Shown piece by piece: positions 34,819-42,997 of a stretch of DNA of 52,959 nucleotides; within the stretch, counting starts at the first letter, position 1, and every line of letters begins with the position of its first letter. The notes under the pieces are model-generated. The model was given only the letters and a program-made list of their open reading frames with translations, was not told the DNA's origin and did no database searches. The position numbers and the translations under genes were made by a program. The stretch is from Rhizomicrobium sp. Lineage in GTDB: Bacteria > Pseudomonadota > Alphaproteobacteria > Micropepsales > Micropepsaceae. Location of the stretch: assembly GCA_031291635.1 (NCBI GenBank), contig JARLIR010000062.1, positions 1 through 52,959 of the forward strand, given 5' to 3'.

Positions 34819-35766
34819 CTACTCCGGGGGACCTTCGACGGTGATCCCTTTGGCGTGAAGCTGCTCGGCGACGCCAGTGCCACGCAAGAGATCGCCGATA
34901 TCCGCCACCAGCACCGTCTTGCCCGGCTTGGCGAGTGCGGCATCAATCGCCTTTAGGTAATCCTCGGCCGCTTGATCGGTGAGGTGGCTAAAGCTTGGCA
35001 CCTGTTTGAAACATTTGTTGAACCCGCGCTCCACGTAGTGCGCCTTAACTGCCTTAAGATCGCCAACCGCCCACGCTTCGGCCAAAGCCGCAGCGTGGAC
35101 CTTGCGTAACTCCAGTTTTGTCAGCGACTCATCCAGGCAGATTTGCTGGGCAGCCAGCGGTAGGCGTAAGGCCTCTTTGATGAGATCTAGCGCAGGGTAA
35201 TCGGCGATCGGGTGCAGAGAGACGTTTTTGGTGTCCGCGATCTTTTTGACGGTCGCCATCGGTTCGCGTTCATCGAGCTTGGCAGTTGCGGTAAACTTAT
35301 TCTGGAGCTGGAAGGCGACCCAAATGGGCGGGTCGTCATCAAGCGTTGCGGGGGAAATGGCGAGGCTGTTGCGCGCCGCTACAAACCGCGCCCGCAAATC
35401 CGTGGGTAGCGTTTCTTCCAGTTTCTTGTCATCGGGCATCGACAGGAGACTGCGATGGGTGAGGAGAAACCAACCCGCACCAAAGATGCCGCTCGAGGCT
35501 GTGGGTGGCGTCAGAACGGCATGGGCGCCATCAATCACCTCCGCAAGATGCTTGGAATTCCAGCTTTGAGCTTTGAGCATATCCTGAATGATGCCCAGGA
35601 TATAAATCTCCGAATCGCCCTTTTTGATGTGCCAAAAGGCTGGCCCCGGCTGCTGAGCGGTGACCACCACGACCTCGTTGGAAGTCCAGCCAGTGGCGGG
35701 CTGCTCTTGCGCCAGCGCGGCGCTGCTCAACAAGAATGTACTCAGCGCGACAATCCCGGATTTCAT
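34819..35766 (-). CDS. TraB/GumN-family protein lacking signature histidines
   Basis: A 315-residue secreted protein: signal peptide (1-19, ...SSAALAQ), then a GumN-like fold with AFWHIKKGDSEIYILGIIQDM (normally W-x-V-x-D/S...YLLGTIH), alpha-helical middle and the C-terminal GKTVLVADIGDLLRGTGVAEQLHAKGITVEGPP segment. In active TraB/GumN proteins a His is found in both the first LGTIH motif and the second VGxxHLxG motif; here they are Gln and Asp. Start at 35766 gives the signal peptide, with GGAGG shortly upstream. The function of the family is poorly defined; this copy may have lost metal-binding or catalytic ability. Confidence 0.8.
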   Translation of the reverse strand: MKSGIVALSTFLLSSAALAQEQPATGWTSNEVVVVTAQQPGPAFWHIKKGDSEIYILGIIQDMLKAQSWNSKHLAEVIDGAHAVLTPPTASSGIFGAGWFLLTHRSLLSMPDDKKLEETLPTDLRARFVAARNSLAISPATLDDDPPIWVAFQLQNKFTATAKLDEREPMATVKKIADTKNVSLHPIADYPALDLIKEALRLPLAAQQICLDESLTKLELRKVHAAALAEAWAVGDLKAVKAHYVERGFNKCFKQVPSFSHLTDQAAEDYLKAIDAALAKPGKTVLVADIGDLLRGTGVAEQLHAKGITVEGPPE

Positions 35767-35889
35767 CCCAGCCTCCCGTTTCACTTGCGTGAGTTCATAC
35801 CCGCAACATGAGGGCACTACGGCCAGGCGATTACACTTGCGACAGGCTGATGGACTGTTCGCGCCGGGCCGGAGTAGATTCTGGCCATC

Positions 35890-37101
35890 ATGACCAGCAC
35901 ACCTCTGTTCCCGGGCCGCTTGGCGGCGCTTCCGCAAGGCTCCTTCGCCCAGCTTACCAGTTTGCTCGACGCCATCCCGCCCGGCGCCGAGCCGATCAGC
36001 TTGGCCGTCGGCGACCCCAGAGGAGCGGTTCCGGCTTTTGTGCGCGAGGCGATTGCGGCCCATGGCGACCGCTTCGGCGAATACCCGCCGGTCAATGCCA
36101 CGGCGGAATGGCGCCAAGCGGCAGCGGGCTGGCTGAAGCGGCGATTCGGTGCCGAACTGGATCCGGAGGTACAGGTGCTGCCGCTGAACGGGACACGCGA
36201 GGGCCTGTTCCTGGCGCCGTTCATTCTGACGCCAGACCAAAAAGGTGGCGGGCGGCCTGTGATCCTGCTGCCGAATCCCTTTTACCAGTGTTACGCGGCA
36301 GCGATCTATTCAGCTGGGGCTGAGCCGGTTTATGTGCCGTCCCTGGCGGTGAACGGCTTCCTGCCGGATTTTGCCAGCCTGCCAGTCTCGGTGTTGGCGC
36401 GCACGGTGGCTGCCTATATCTGCTCGCCCTCCAATCCTGAAGGCGCGGTGGCCAGCGAAGCCTATTGGCAAACACTGTTCGCGCTGGCCGACGCTTACGA
36501 CTTCACGGTGTTCGCGGATGAGTGTTACGCTGACATTTATCGCGACACCCCGCCGCTTGGCGCCCTGTCGGTGCGGCGCGCGCCTTACGAGCGGCTGCTT
36601 TCCTTCCATTCGCTCTCCAAGCGTTCCGGCTTGCCGGGCTTGCGGTCGGGCATCGTGGCGGGTGGCATAGAGCTGATGCAGCGCTTTCGCGCCTTCCGCA
36701 ATTATGCCGGTCCGCAAGTCCCCCTGCCCTTGATCGCCGCCTCGACCGCCGCCTGGAACGACGAGGCCCATGTGGTGGCCAATCGCGCGATGTATGCCGA
36801 GCGTTTTGCCGCGGCAGAGCGCATTTTGGGCCACCTGCCCGGCTTTTTCCTGCCCGAAGGCGGCTTCTTCCTCTGGCTGAAGGTCGGCAATGGCGAAGCC
36901 ACAACCATTAAGCTTTGGCGCGAGGCGGGCATCAAAGTTCTGCCTGGCGCTTATATGGGACGTGCTATGGTTGCCGGAGAAAGCCGCACGAATCCTGGCT
37001 TTCCGTACATCCGGGTGGCGCTCGTCAATGATTTATCAACCATTAACGGCGCACTCGATAGAATGGCCCACGTACTAAGCGTGAGCGAAGAGGCACCATG
37101 A
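35890..37101 (+). CDS. dapC: PLP-dependent aminotransferase (DapC-like)
   Basis: Class I/II (fold-type I) aminotransferase, probably N-succinyl-L,L-diaminopimelate aminotransferase in lysine and peptidoglycan precursor synthesis. The 403-residue protein has YPPVNATAEWRQAAAGWLKRRFG near residue 60, the LPNPFYQCYAAAIYSAGAEPV strand, FADECYADIY (PLP-binding Asp and Tyr), the Schiff-base Lys in SFHSLSKRSGLPGLRSG and the C-terminal FPYIRVALVND Arg that binds the carboxylate. Other class I/II aminotransferase roles are possible. It overlaps ftsK by 4 bases (ATGA), the two forming an operon; glnK-amtB lie upstream across the convergent TraB/GumN gene. Confidence 0.84.
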   Translation: MTSTPLFPGRLAALPQGSFAQLTSLLDAIPPGAEPISLAVGDPRGAVPAFVREAIAAHGDRFGEYPPVNATAEWRQAAAGWLKRRFGAELDPEVQVLPLNGTREGLFLAPFILTPDQKGGGRPVILLPNPFYQCYAAAIYSAGAEPVYVPSLAVNGFLPDFASLPVSVLARTVAAYICSPSNPEGAVASEAYWQTLFALADAYDFTVFADECYADIYRDTPPLGALSVRRAPYERLLSFHSLSKRSGLPGLRSGIVAGGIELMQRFRAFRNYAGPQVPLPLIAASTAAWNDEAHVVANRAMYAERFAAAERILGHLPGFFLPEGGFFLWLKVGNGEATTIKLWREAGIKVLPGAYMGRAMVAGESRTNPGFPYIRVALVNDLSTINGALDRMAHVLSVSEEAP

Positions 37102-39494
37102 GTGGGGTCAGAACCTCGGGCATCTATCAGCCGCGCAAGCGTGGCGCGGCGCTGGCGGAGACATTTGATCATGCACGCCATGAAGTGGCGCGCCTGCTCA
37201 AGATCGCGCTAAACCGCGGCGCGGGCTTTGTCGTGGTCGCCGCCGCTGCCGCCGTGCTGGTGGCGCTGATGAGCTATAATCCCGCCGATCCCAGCCCCAA
37301 TACCGCCACGGCGCGCCACGCCACCAACCTGCTCGGCCCCGTCGGCGCCACCGCAGCGGATATTCTGCTGCAGTATTTCGGGTTTGCTTCGCTGGCCTTC
37401 CTAGCGGCCCCCATCGGCTGGGGCACCCGCGCCATGCTGGGTTGGCGCCTGGATTATGCGATTTTGCGCGCCATTGCCTGGCCGATCGGAACCTTGGCGA
37501 TGGCAGCGGGTCTTGGCTTGGTGCCAGGACCGGTGAGTTTTCCGGCTGGCGGCACCATTGGCCTTTTTGCCATCATGATGGCCGAGCGCGCCGCGGTGGC
37601 TTGGCATCAGCCTTGGGTGAGCTTGGCCTTGCCGTCAGCCCTGCTGGTGCTTGGAACAACGCTGTCGTTCCTCGCCGCCGATATTCGCCTCTCCGCCCTG
37701 GCTAAGGGCGGCTTTCATGCCCTCACCTTCTTCTATTGGTTGGGCAGCCTGTTCAAAGCCCCAGACATCAAACCGGCCAAACGCACGCGTCGCATTGAGC
37801 CCAAAATTAGTCGCGGCAGCGAGGCTGAAGCCCCCGAGGCCGAAGACGACGAGGATGAAGACGAGCAGCCATTGCTCGATCTGTCCCTTGCCGGATCGCG
37901 AGTCAAACGCGACGACAGCAAGAAACCCAGCTCTGCCAAACGGGCGCAACAACCCGCCCTAGCGCTGGCCTCGGGCGATTATGAATTGCCGCCGCTAGGG
38001 CTTCTGACCGAGCCTGTCCACAACCCCGACCACGCCAATTTCTCCGACGAATCGCTGGAAGAAAACGCCCGCATGCTGGAATCGGTGCTGTCCGATTTCG
38101 GCGTAAAGGGGCGCATCGTGGCGGTGCGCCCTGGCCCAGTGGTGACGCTGTATGAATTCGAGCCTGCAGCAGGCGTCAAATCCTCGCGCGTGATTTCGCT
38201 GGCCGATGACGTGGCCCGTTCCATGTCGGCGGTGGCGGCGCGAATCGCGGTCATCCCAGGACGCAATGTGATGGGCATCGAATTGCCCAATCAGACGCGC
38301 GAGACGGTTTACTTGCGCGAGATGCTGGCCAGCCCCGAATTCGAAAAAGCCAAAGCACCGTTGATTCTGGCCTTGGGCAAAACTATCGGCGGCGAGCCGG
38401 TGATGGCCGATCTTGCCAAGATGCCCCATTTACTGATCGCCGGTACCACCGGTTCGGGCAAGTCGGTGGCGATCAACACCATGATCTTGTCGCTGCTTTA
38501 TCGCATGCCGCCGGACCAGTGCAAACTGATCATGATCGATCCCAAGATGCTGGAACTGTCGGCTTATGACGGCATTCCGCATCTCTTGGCAGCGGTGGTG
38601 ACCGATCCGCGCAAAGCCATCGTGGCGCTGAAATGGGCGGTGCGCGAGATGGAGGAGCGCTATCGCAAGATGTCGAAGCTCGGCGTGCGCGGCATCGAAG
38701 CCTTTAATGAGCGGGTTAAGAAGGCCTCGTCCAAAGGCGAAGTGCTGAAGCGCACGGTGCAGACCGGCTTTGATCGCGAGACCGGCAAGCCTGTTTATGA
38801 AGACGAAATCCTTGAGCTTCAGCCGCTGCCTTATATCGTGGTGGTGGTCGACGAAGTGGCCGATCTGATGATGGTCTCGGGCAAGGAAATCGAAGGCGCA
38901 GTGCAGCGTTTGGCGCAAATGGCGCGTGCCGCCGGCATCCATCTGATCGCCGCCACCCAGCGCCCTTCGGTCGACGTCATCACCGGCACCATCAAAGCCA
39001 ACTTCCCCACCCGCATCTCCTTCCAGGTCACCAGCAAGATCGACAGCCGTACCATCCTGGGTGAGCAAGGCGCCGAACAGCTGCTCGGCCAAGGCGACAT
39101 GCTGCACATGATGGCAGGCGGGCGTATCCGCCGCGTGCATGGGCCGTTTGTCTCCGACGAAGAGGTCGAAGAGGTGGTGAAATTCCTCAAGACCCAAGGC
39201 AGCCCGGAATATCTCGACGCCATCACCGAAGAGCCCGATGACGAAGGCGGCGATCCGTTAAGCGGCGGCTTCGGTGAAGGCAATGGCGACAGCGGCGACG
39301 ACCTTTACGATAAGGCGCTGGCCATCGTGGCGCGCGAACGCAAAGCCACGACCAGCTATATCCAGCGCCGCTTACAGATTGGCTATAACCGTGCCGCGCG
39401 CCTGATCGAGCGCATGGAAGACGAGCAAGTCATCTCCAAGCCCAATCATAAGGGTGTGCGCGAAGTGCTGCTGCCCGATCACGACGAACACTAA
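37098..39494 (+). CDS. ftsK: DNA translocase FtsK
   Basis: Septum-located DNA pump that clears and resolves chromosome termini at division. The 798-residue protein has an N-terminal membrane domain with about four helices (45-190), a short acidic/basic linker (215-300, much shorter than in E. coli), the alpha domain (about 305-385), the RecA-like motor with Walker A GTTGSGKSVAINT near residue 449 and Walker B IVVVVDEVADLMMV near residue 580, and a winged-helix gamma domain at the end (LYDKALAIVARERKATTSYIQRRLQIGYNRAARLIERME) that reads KOPS sites. Start at 37098 overlaps dapC. Length is typical of alphaproteobacterial FtsK. Confidence 0.97.
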   Translation: MSGVRTSGIYQPRKRGAALAETFDHARHEVARLLKIALNRGAGFVVVAAAAAVLVALMSYNPADPSPNTATARHATNLLGPVGATAADILLQYFGFASLAFLAAPIGWGTRAMLGWRLDYAILRAIAWPIGTLAMAAGLGLVPGPVSFPAGGTIGLFAIMMAERAAVAWHQPWVSLALPSALLVLGTTLSFLAADIRLSALAKGGFHALTFFYWLGSLFKAPDIKPAKRTRRIEPKISRGSEAEAPEAEDDEDEDEQPLLDLSLAGSRVKRDDSKKPSSAKRAQQPALALASGDYELPPLGLLTEPVHNPDHANFSDESLEENARMLESVLSDFGVKGRIVAVRPGPVVTLYEFEPAAGVKSSRVISLADDVARSMSAVAARIAVIPGRNVMGIELPNQTRETVYLREMLASPEFEKAKAPLILALGKTIGGEPVMADLAKMPHLLIAGTTGSGKSVAINTMILSLLYRMPPDQCKLIMIDPKMLELSAYDGIPHLLAAVVTDPRKAIVALKWAVREMEERYRKMSKLGVRGIEAFNERVKKASSKGEVLKRTVQTGFDRETGKPVYEDEILELQPLPYIVVVVDEVADLMMVSGKEIEGAVQRLAQMARAAGIHLIAATQRPSVDVITGTIKANFPTRISFQVTSKIDSRTILGEQGAEQLLGQGDMLHMMAGGRIRRVHGPFVSDEEVEEVVKFLKTQGSPEYLDAITEEPDDEGGDPLSGGFGEGNGDSGDDLYDKALAIVARERKATTSYIQRRLQIGYNRAARLIERMEDEQVISKPNHKGVREVLLPDHDEH

Positions 39495-39505
39495 CGACCT
39501 CAGCT

Positions 39506-39593
39506 CGTCATGGCCGCCCTTGAGGCGGCCATCCAGTGGCGAAGCCTGTTCCCGCGAATAAACGGATGGCCGGGTCAAGCCCGGCCATGACGG
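39506..39593. repeat. Dispersed double-palindrome repeat, copy D (best consensus)
   Basis: ATGGCCGCC-CTTGA-GGCGGCCAT then ATGGCCGGG-TCAAG-CCCGGCCAT, both stems perfect over 9 base pairs, and the two loops are reverse complements, so the entire unit is itself an inverted repeat. Lies between convergent ftsK and ccmE and may serve as a two-way terminator. Confidence 0.9.
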
Positions 39594-39627
39594 TAAAAAT
39601 TTGGTGGGATGAATTGCGCGCCCGCCG

Positions 39628-40068
39628 TTACTGGCCCTTTTGCCATTCGCCGCTGCGCTTGAGGGCGTCGACGACTTCGGGTGGCATGTATTTCTCGTCG
39701 TGCTTGGCGAGAACTTGGTCGGCTTGGAAAAGCCCCGCGCCGTCCAGGCGGCCGATAGCGACAACGCCTTGGCCTTCGCGAAACAGTGAGGGCACATCGC
39801 CCTTATATTCCACCGGCACCGAGCGGGCGCCATCGGTGACCACGAACTTCATTGTCATGCCGCTATCGTGTTTGACGCTGTGCTTTTGCACCAAACCGCC
39901 GATGCGGAAAGCGGTGCCCGCCGAGACCTTCTTGGCGTAGACATCGCTCGGGCTGTAAAAATAGAGGACGTTGTCCTGCAAGGCGCTGACCACTAGCACG
40001 GCAGCCGCCGCACCGCCCAAAAGCAGGGAGACAACGAAGGCGATGCGCCGGCGCTTACGGGCGTTCAC
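39628..40068 (-). CDS. ccmE: Heme chaperone CcmE
   Basis: Periplasmic heme chaperone of System I cytochrome c maturation; binds heme covalently through a His and hands it to CcmF. The 146-residue protein has a basic N-terminus and membrane anchor (about 8-30), then the OB-fold with DVYAKKVSAGTAFRIGGLV, VPVEYKGDVPSLFREGQGVVAIGRL, and the heme-binding KHDEKYMPPEV with the conserved His-x4-Tyr (HDEKY). Start is GTG at 40068 because it overlaps the ccmD stop in a GTGA; a longer frame running back through ccmD is rejected. Last gene of the maturation cluster on this strand. Confidence 0.95.
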   Translation of the reverse strand: MNARKRRRIAFVVSLLLGGAAAAVLVVSALQDNVLYFYSPSDVYAKKVSAGTAFRIGGLVQKHSVKHDSGMTMKFVVTDGARSVPVEYKGDVPSLFREGQGVVAIGRLDGAGLFQADQVLAKHDEKYMPPEVVDALKRSGEWQKGQ

Positions 40069-40229
40069 GGGGCGTCCCTTTCCAAGGTCGCGAGCGCCGC
40101 CAGTTTGGCTTTGGCTTGGCGGTATTCGTGTCCGATCCAAAAGCCGAGCAGCGCCAGTGCTAAGGCGCTGATGCCATAGGCCGGCCAGACATAAGCGGCA
40201 AAACCGCCTTGGGTGATAAAATCGTTCAT
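40065..40229 (-). CDS. ccmD: Heme exporter accessory protein CcmD
   Basis: Small inner-membrane protein needed to release holo-CcmE from the CcmABC complex. The 54-residue product, MNDFITQGGFAAYVWPAYGI followed by a single membrane helix and a basic C-terminal HEYRQAKAKLAAL, matches CcmD in length, the YVWPAYG motif and topology. ATG overlaps the ccmC stop by 4 bases (ATGA), and its own stop overlaps the ccmE GTG, so three genes are translationally linked. Confidence 0.93.
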   Translation of the reverse strand: MNDFITQGGFAAYVWPAYGISALALALLGFWIGHEYRQAKAKLAALATLERDAP

Positions 40230-40948
40230 CCCGCCCTCATCTCCAGCAAGGTACGGGCCCGCCGGTTCAGAATTTCGCTGCGAATACGGATCGTCCAGAA
40301 GACGAAAAACAGGAAGGTGTAGCCCAGCGCCATCAGGAACAGCGGCCAGAGAAAGACCGGAGCGATGGTGGGGCCGCCTTTGCGCAGTATGCTCTCGCCC
40401 TGGTGCAGGGTCGTCCACCATTGCACCGAAAATTCGATGATCGGCAGATTGACGGCGCCGACAATGGCGAAGACGGCCGAGGCGCGGGCGGCACGGGTTT
40501 CGTTTTCGATGGCATCGTTGAGGGCGATGTAAGCCAAGTAAATCAGCAGCAGCAGCAGGAACGAGGTCAGACGGCCGTCCCACACCCACCAGGCGCCCCA
40601 CATGGGTCGGCCCCAGAGCGAGCCGGTTATCAGGCCCAGCGCCGTAAACACCGCGCCAATGGGTGCCGCAGCGCGTGCTGCGATGTCGGCCAGAGGATGG
40701 CGATTGACGAGACCGAAAATGGAAGCGACCGTCATCACGCCATAGGCCATCATCGCCACCCAAGCGGCGGGCACATGCACGAACATGATGCGGACGGTAT
40801 CACCCTGCTGATAATCCGGCGGCGTCGAGAACCCGAGCAGCAAACCAGCGGCCATGGTCAGTGCGGTGGCGGCCACCAGCCAGGGCAGCAGCACCCCGCT
40901 GAGATCCATGAATTTCTTCGGATTGGCGAATTCAAACAGTGAAGGCAT
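40226..40948 (-). CDS. ccmC: Heme exporter / heme handling protein CcmC
   Basis: Six-helix inner-membrane protein that presents heme to CcmE. The 240-residue protein carries the Trp-rich WWD domain: LWGRPMWGAWWVWDGRLTSFLLL near residue 112, with periplasmic His residues on either side (FVHVPAAWVAM near residue 52 and QWWTTLHQGESIL near residue 177). MFVHVPAAW is highly specific for CcmC. It is 94 bases downstream of ccmI, with no clear terminator seen between, so it is probably co-transcribed. CcmA and CcmB, with which it normally works, are not in this window. Confidence 0.96.
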   Translation of the reverse strand: MPSLFEFANPKKFMDLSGVLLPWLVAATALTMAAGLLLGFSTPPDYQQGDTVRIMFVHVPAAWVAMMAYGVMTVASIFGLVNRHPLADIAARAAAPIGAVFTALGLITGSLWGRPMWGAWWVWDGRLTSFLLLLLIYLAYIALNDAIENETRAARASAVFAIVGAVNLPIIEFSVQWWTTLHQGESILRKGGPTIAPVFLWPLFLMALGYTFLFFVFWTIRIRSEILNRRARTLLEMRAG

Positions 40949-41042
40949 TGATAGAACAGCCCTATTCCCGCGTTCGTGACCGCGCCCTGCGTACCAGCTT
41001 TAGGCGCAGTGTTGCATAAGTAATGACCACAAGTCTTGCGGC

Positions 41043-42497
41043 CTACTTTGGCAAAGCCGCCAGCTTGGCGCGGATCGTTGCCGCCATGGGATCATCCGAC
41101 GGCACAGCGGTCAACGCCTTGGTCCAAAGGGTGCGGGCCTCTGCGCTATGGCCCGCTTTGGCCTCGGCCACGCCAACGAAATAGAGCGCTTGGGCATTGC
41201 CAGCATCCAAGGTCAGAACCTTGCGCATGGTGGCGATGAAGTCCTTTGGCGGCTCTTCACCCGGCGCGGCGGCCTTTTGCACTTCCGCCAGCGCCATTTG
41301 CGCGGTGACATCGTTGGGCTTGAGGCGCACCAAATGCTCGGCGGCCTGACGGGCCTTGGGCAGATCACCCATCACCACATAAGCATGGGCGAGGCGCTGC
41401 CAGCCGGTGAAGTCATCCGGGGTCTTTTCCAAGCGTTCGGCCAAGCGTTGCACCATGGCGATAATCTGGGGATCGCGGGCGACGTCGGGCGCCGCGGCGC
41501 TGGCATCCGGTGCTGCAGGGCTGGCCGCGGGGGCAGCCGCTGCAGGCGCGCCAGACGAGGGTTGGACGCCGGCATTGAGATGAATGGCGTTGGTCATCGC
41601 CGTCAGCGCCGTGCCGATAGCCTTCAAATCCGGCGGGCTGGGCGGCACCGAGGCGGCATCAAAACCACCCTGCTTGGCAAAGGCCGTGATGTGCTCGCGC
41701 AGCATCGGCAGCCAGGGCGCGGCAGGATCGCTGGTCTTTTCCAGATCGCGCCAAATGGCGACGGCTTGGCGCATATTGCCGATCTGAGCCTCGGCTAGGC
41801 CGAGATAAAAGCGCGAACGTTCGCTACGCGGCTCGGCCTGGATGGCCTTGGAGAAGGCGGCCATGGCTTCCGGCCCAACTGACCCGCCGCTGGTCATCAC
41901 CAGGGCTTCACCGAATTCCGACCAAGTGACAGCGGCTTTGGCACCCATGTCGATGGCGTGGCGGTAAGCGCCCGCGGCCTGCTCATATTGGCGAGAGGCA
42001 AAATAGGTGCGGCCGAGCTGCTCATAGCCCTCGGCGCTGGGATTGGCTTGGACCTGGGCGGCGAGCGCATCCGCACTGGCGGCAGCGCCAAATTCGGGAT
42101 CATTATGGATGCGCCACATATAGGGCTTGCCGGGCAGGCTGGGCGACCCCAGGGCTGCATAAAGGGCGCCCGAGCCGATCGGAATGATGAGGGCAATCGC
42201 GACGATGGCACCGAGGCGCGCATATTTGCTGGCGCGCGCCAAAGGCTGCTGCGGCAGCTGCAATTCGGCATCTTCGGCGGCCAACATGCGGCGATGGACT
42301 TCCGCCCGTGCCGCTTCGGCTTGCTCAGCCGTCAGTAGGCCCTCTTCGACCTCTTGATCGATCTCGGCGAGCTGGCTGCGATAGACCACGATGTCGTAAT
42401 CGACGCGTGGCCGGGCCTCAGCCCCACCCCGCAGCAACGGCACCACGAGCATGGCGAGGACCGCCAGACAGAGAACGGCAAAGAGGAGCCACAACAT
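41043..42497 (-). CDS. ccmI: Cytochrome c maturation protein CcmI (apocytochrome chaperone)
   Basis: Membrane-anchored TPR protein that binds apocytochrome c and feeds it to the CcmF/CcmH ligase. The 484-residue protein starts with a membrane helix (MLWLLFAVLCLAVLAMLVVPLLRG), a basic-acidic cytoplasmic segment (DYDIVVYRSQLAEIDQEVEEGLLTAEQAEAARAEVHRRML) that is the CcmI hallmark, a second helix (about 109-130), then TPR repeats (about 155-285) and, after a Pro/Ala linker, a second TPR set (about 340-470). Start overlaps the ccmH stop by 1 base (TGATG). Confidence 0.94.
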   Translation of the reverse strand: MLWLLFAVLCLAVLAMLVVPLLRGGAEARPRVDYDIVVYRSQLAEIDQEVEEGLLTAEQAEAARAEVHRRMLAAEDAELQLPQQPLARASKYARLGAIVAIALIIPIGSGALYAALGSPSLPGKPYMWRIHNDPEFGAAASADALAAQVQANPSAEGYEQLGRTYFASRQYEQAAGAYRHAIDMGAKAAVTWSEFGEALVMTSGGSVGPEAMAAFSKAIQAEPRSERSRFYLGLAEAQIGNMRQAVAIWRDLEKTSDPAAPWLPMLREHITAFAKQGGFDAASVPPSPPDLKAIGTALTAMTNAIHLNAGVQPSSGAPAAAAPAASPAAPDASAAAPDVARDPQIIAMVQRLAERLEKTPDDFTGWQRLAHAYVVMGDLPKARQAAEHLVRLKPNDVTAQMALAEVQKAAAPGEEPPKDFIATMRKVLTLDAGNAQALYFVGVAEAKAGHSAEARTLWTKALTAVPSDDPMAATIRAKLAALPK

Positions 42498-42997
42498 CAG
42501 CTGTCTTCTTTCTTACGCCCGGGTTCGTCGAGCAAGGCGCTGAGGCGCCGGGATTCATCTTCGGTGAGAGGAGCGGTCTGCGCGGTTTGCGAAGTCCGCC
42601 GGATATAGATCGCCGCAACGCCAGCGGCACAGAACAAGAGCAGCACCGGGCCGAACCAGAGCAGATAGGTCTCGGCCATGAAGGGCGGCTTCAGCAGCAC
42701 GTAATTGCCATAACGGGCCACGACGTATTGCTTGACCTGCTCGTCCGTATCGCCCGCCACCAGACGCTGGCGCACCAGGACGCGTAGATCGTGCGCCAGA
42801 TCAGCGTTGGAATCGTCGATGGATTCGTTTTGACAGACCAGACAGCGCAGCTCGGTACCGATGGCGCGGGCGCGATGCTCCAATTTGGGGTTGGCGAGAA
42901 TTTCGTCCGGGCGGATGGCCCAAGCCGCGCCACTCCACAACGCCGCCACCAGCGCGACGTTGGCTAGGACCATCGCTATTTTCGTGCGCCGCCTCAC
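42497..42997 (-). CDS. ccmH: Cytochrome c maturation protein CcmH (CycL)
   Basis: Periplasmic, membrane-anchored thiol protein that keeps apocytochrome cysteines reduced for heme ligation. The 166-residue protein has a signal peptide (1-27, ...GAAWA), the redox motif RCLVCQNESIDDSNADLAHDLR with the LVCQN(E/Q)S(I/L)xDS signature at about 51-62, YVVARYGNYVLLKPP, then a C-terminal membrane helix and a short cytoplasmic tail. It starts with GTG, overlapping the end of the ccmFG fusion in a GTGA. This is the short alphaproteobacterial form without the TPR extension, which is supplied by ccmI. Confidence 0.95.
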   Translation of the reverse strand: MRRRTKIAMVLANVALVAALWSGAAWAIRPDEILANPKLEHRARAIGTELRCLVCQNESIDDSNADLAHDLRVLVRQRLVAGDTDEQVKQYVVARYGNYVLLKPPFMAETYLLWFGPVLLLFCAAGVAAIYIRRTSQTAQTAPLTEDESRRLSALLDEPGRKKEDS

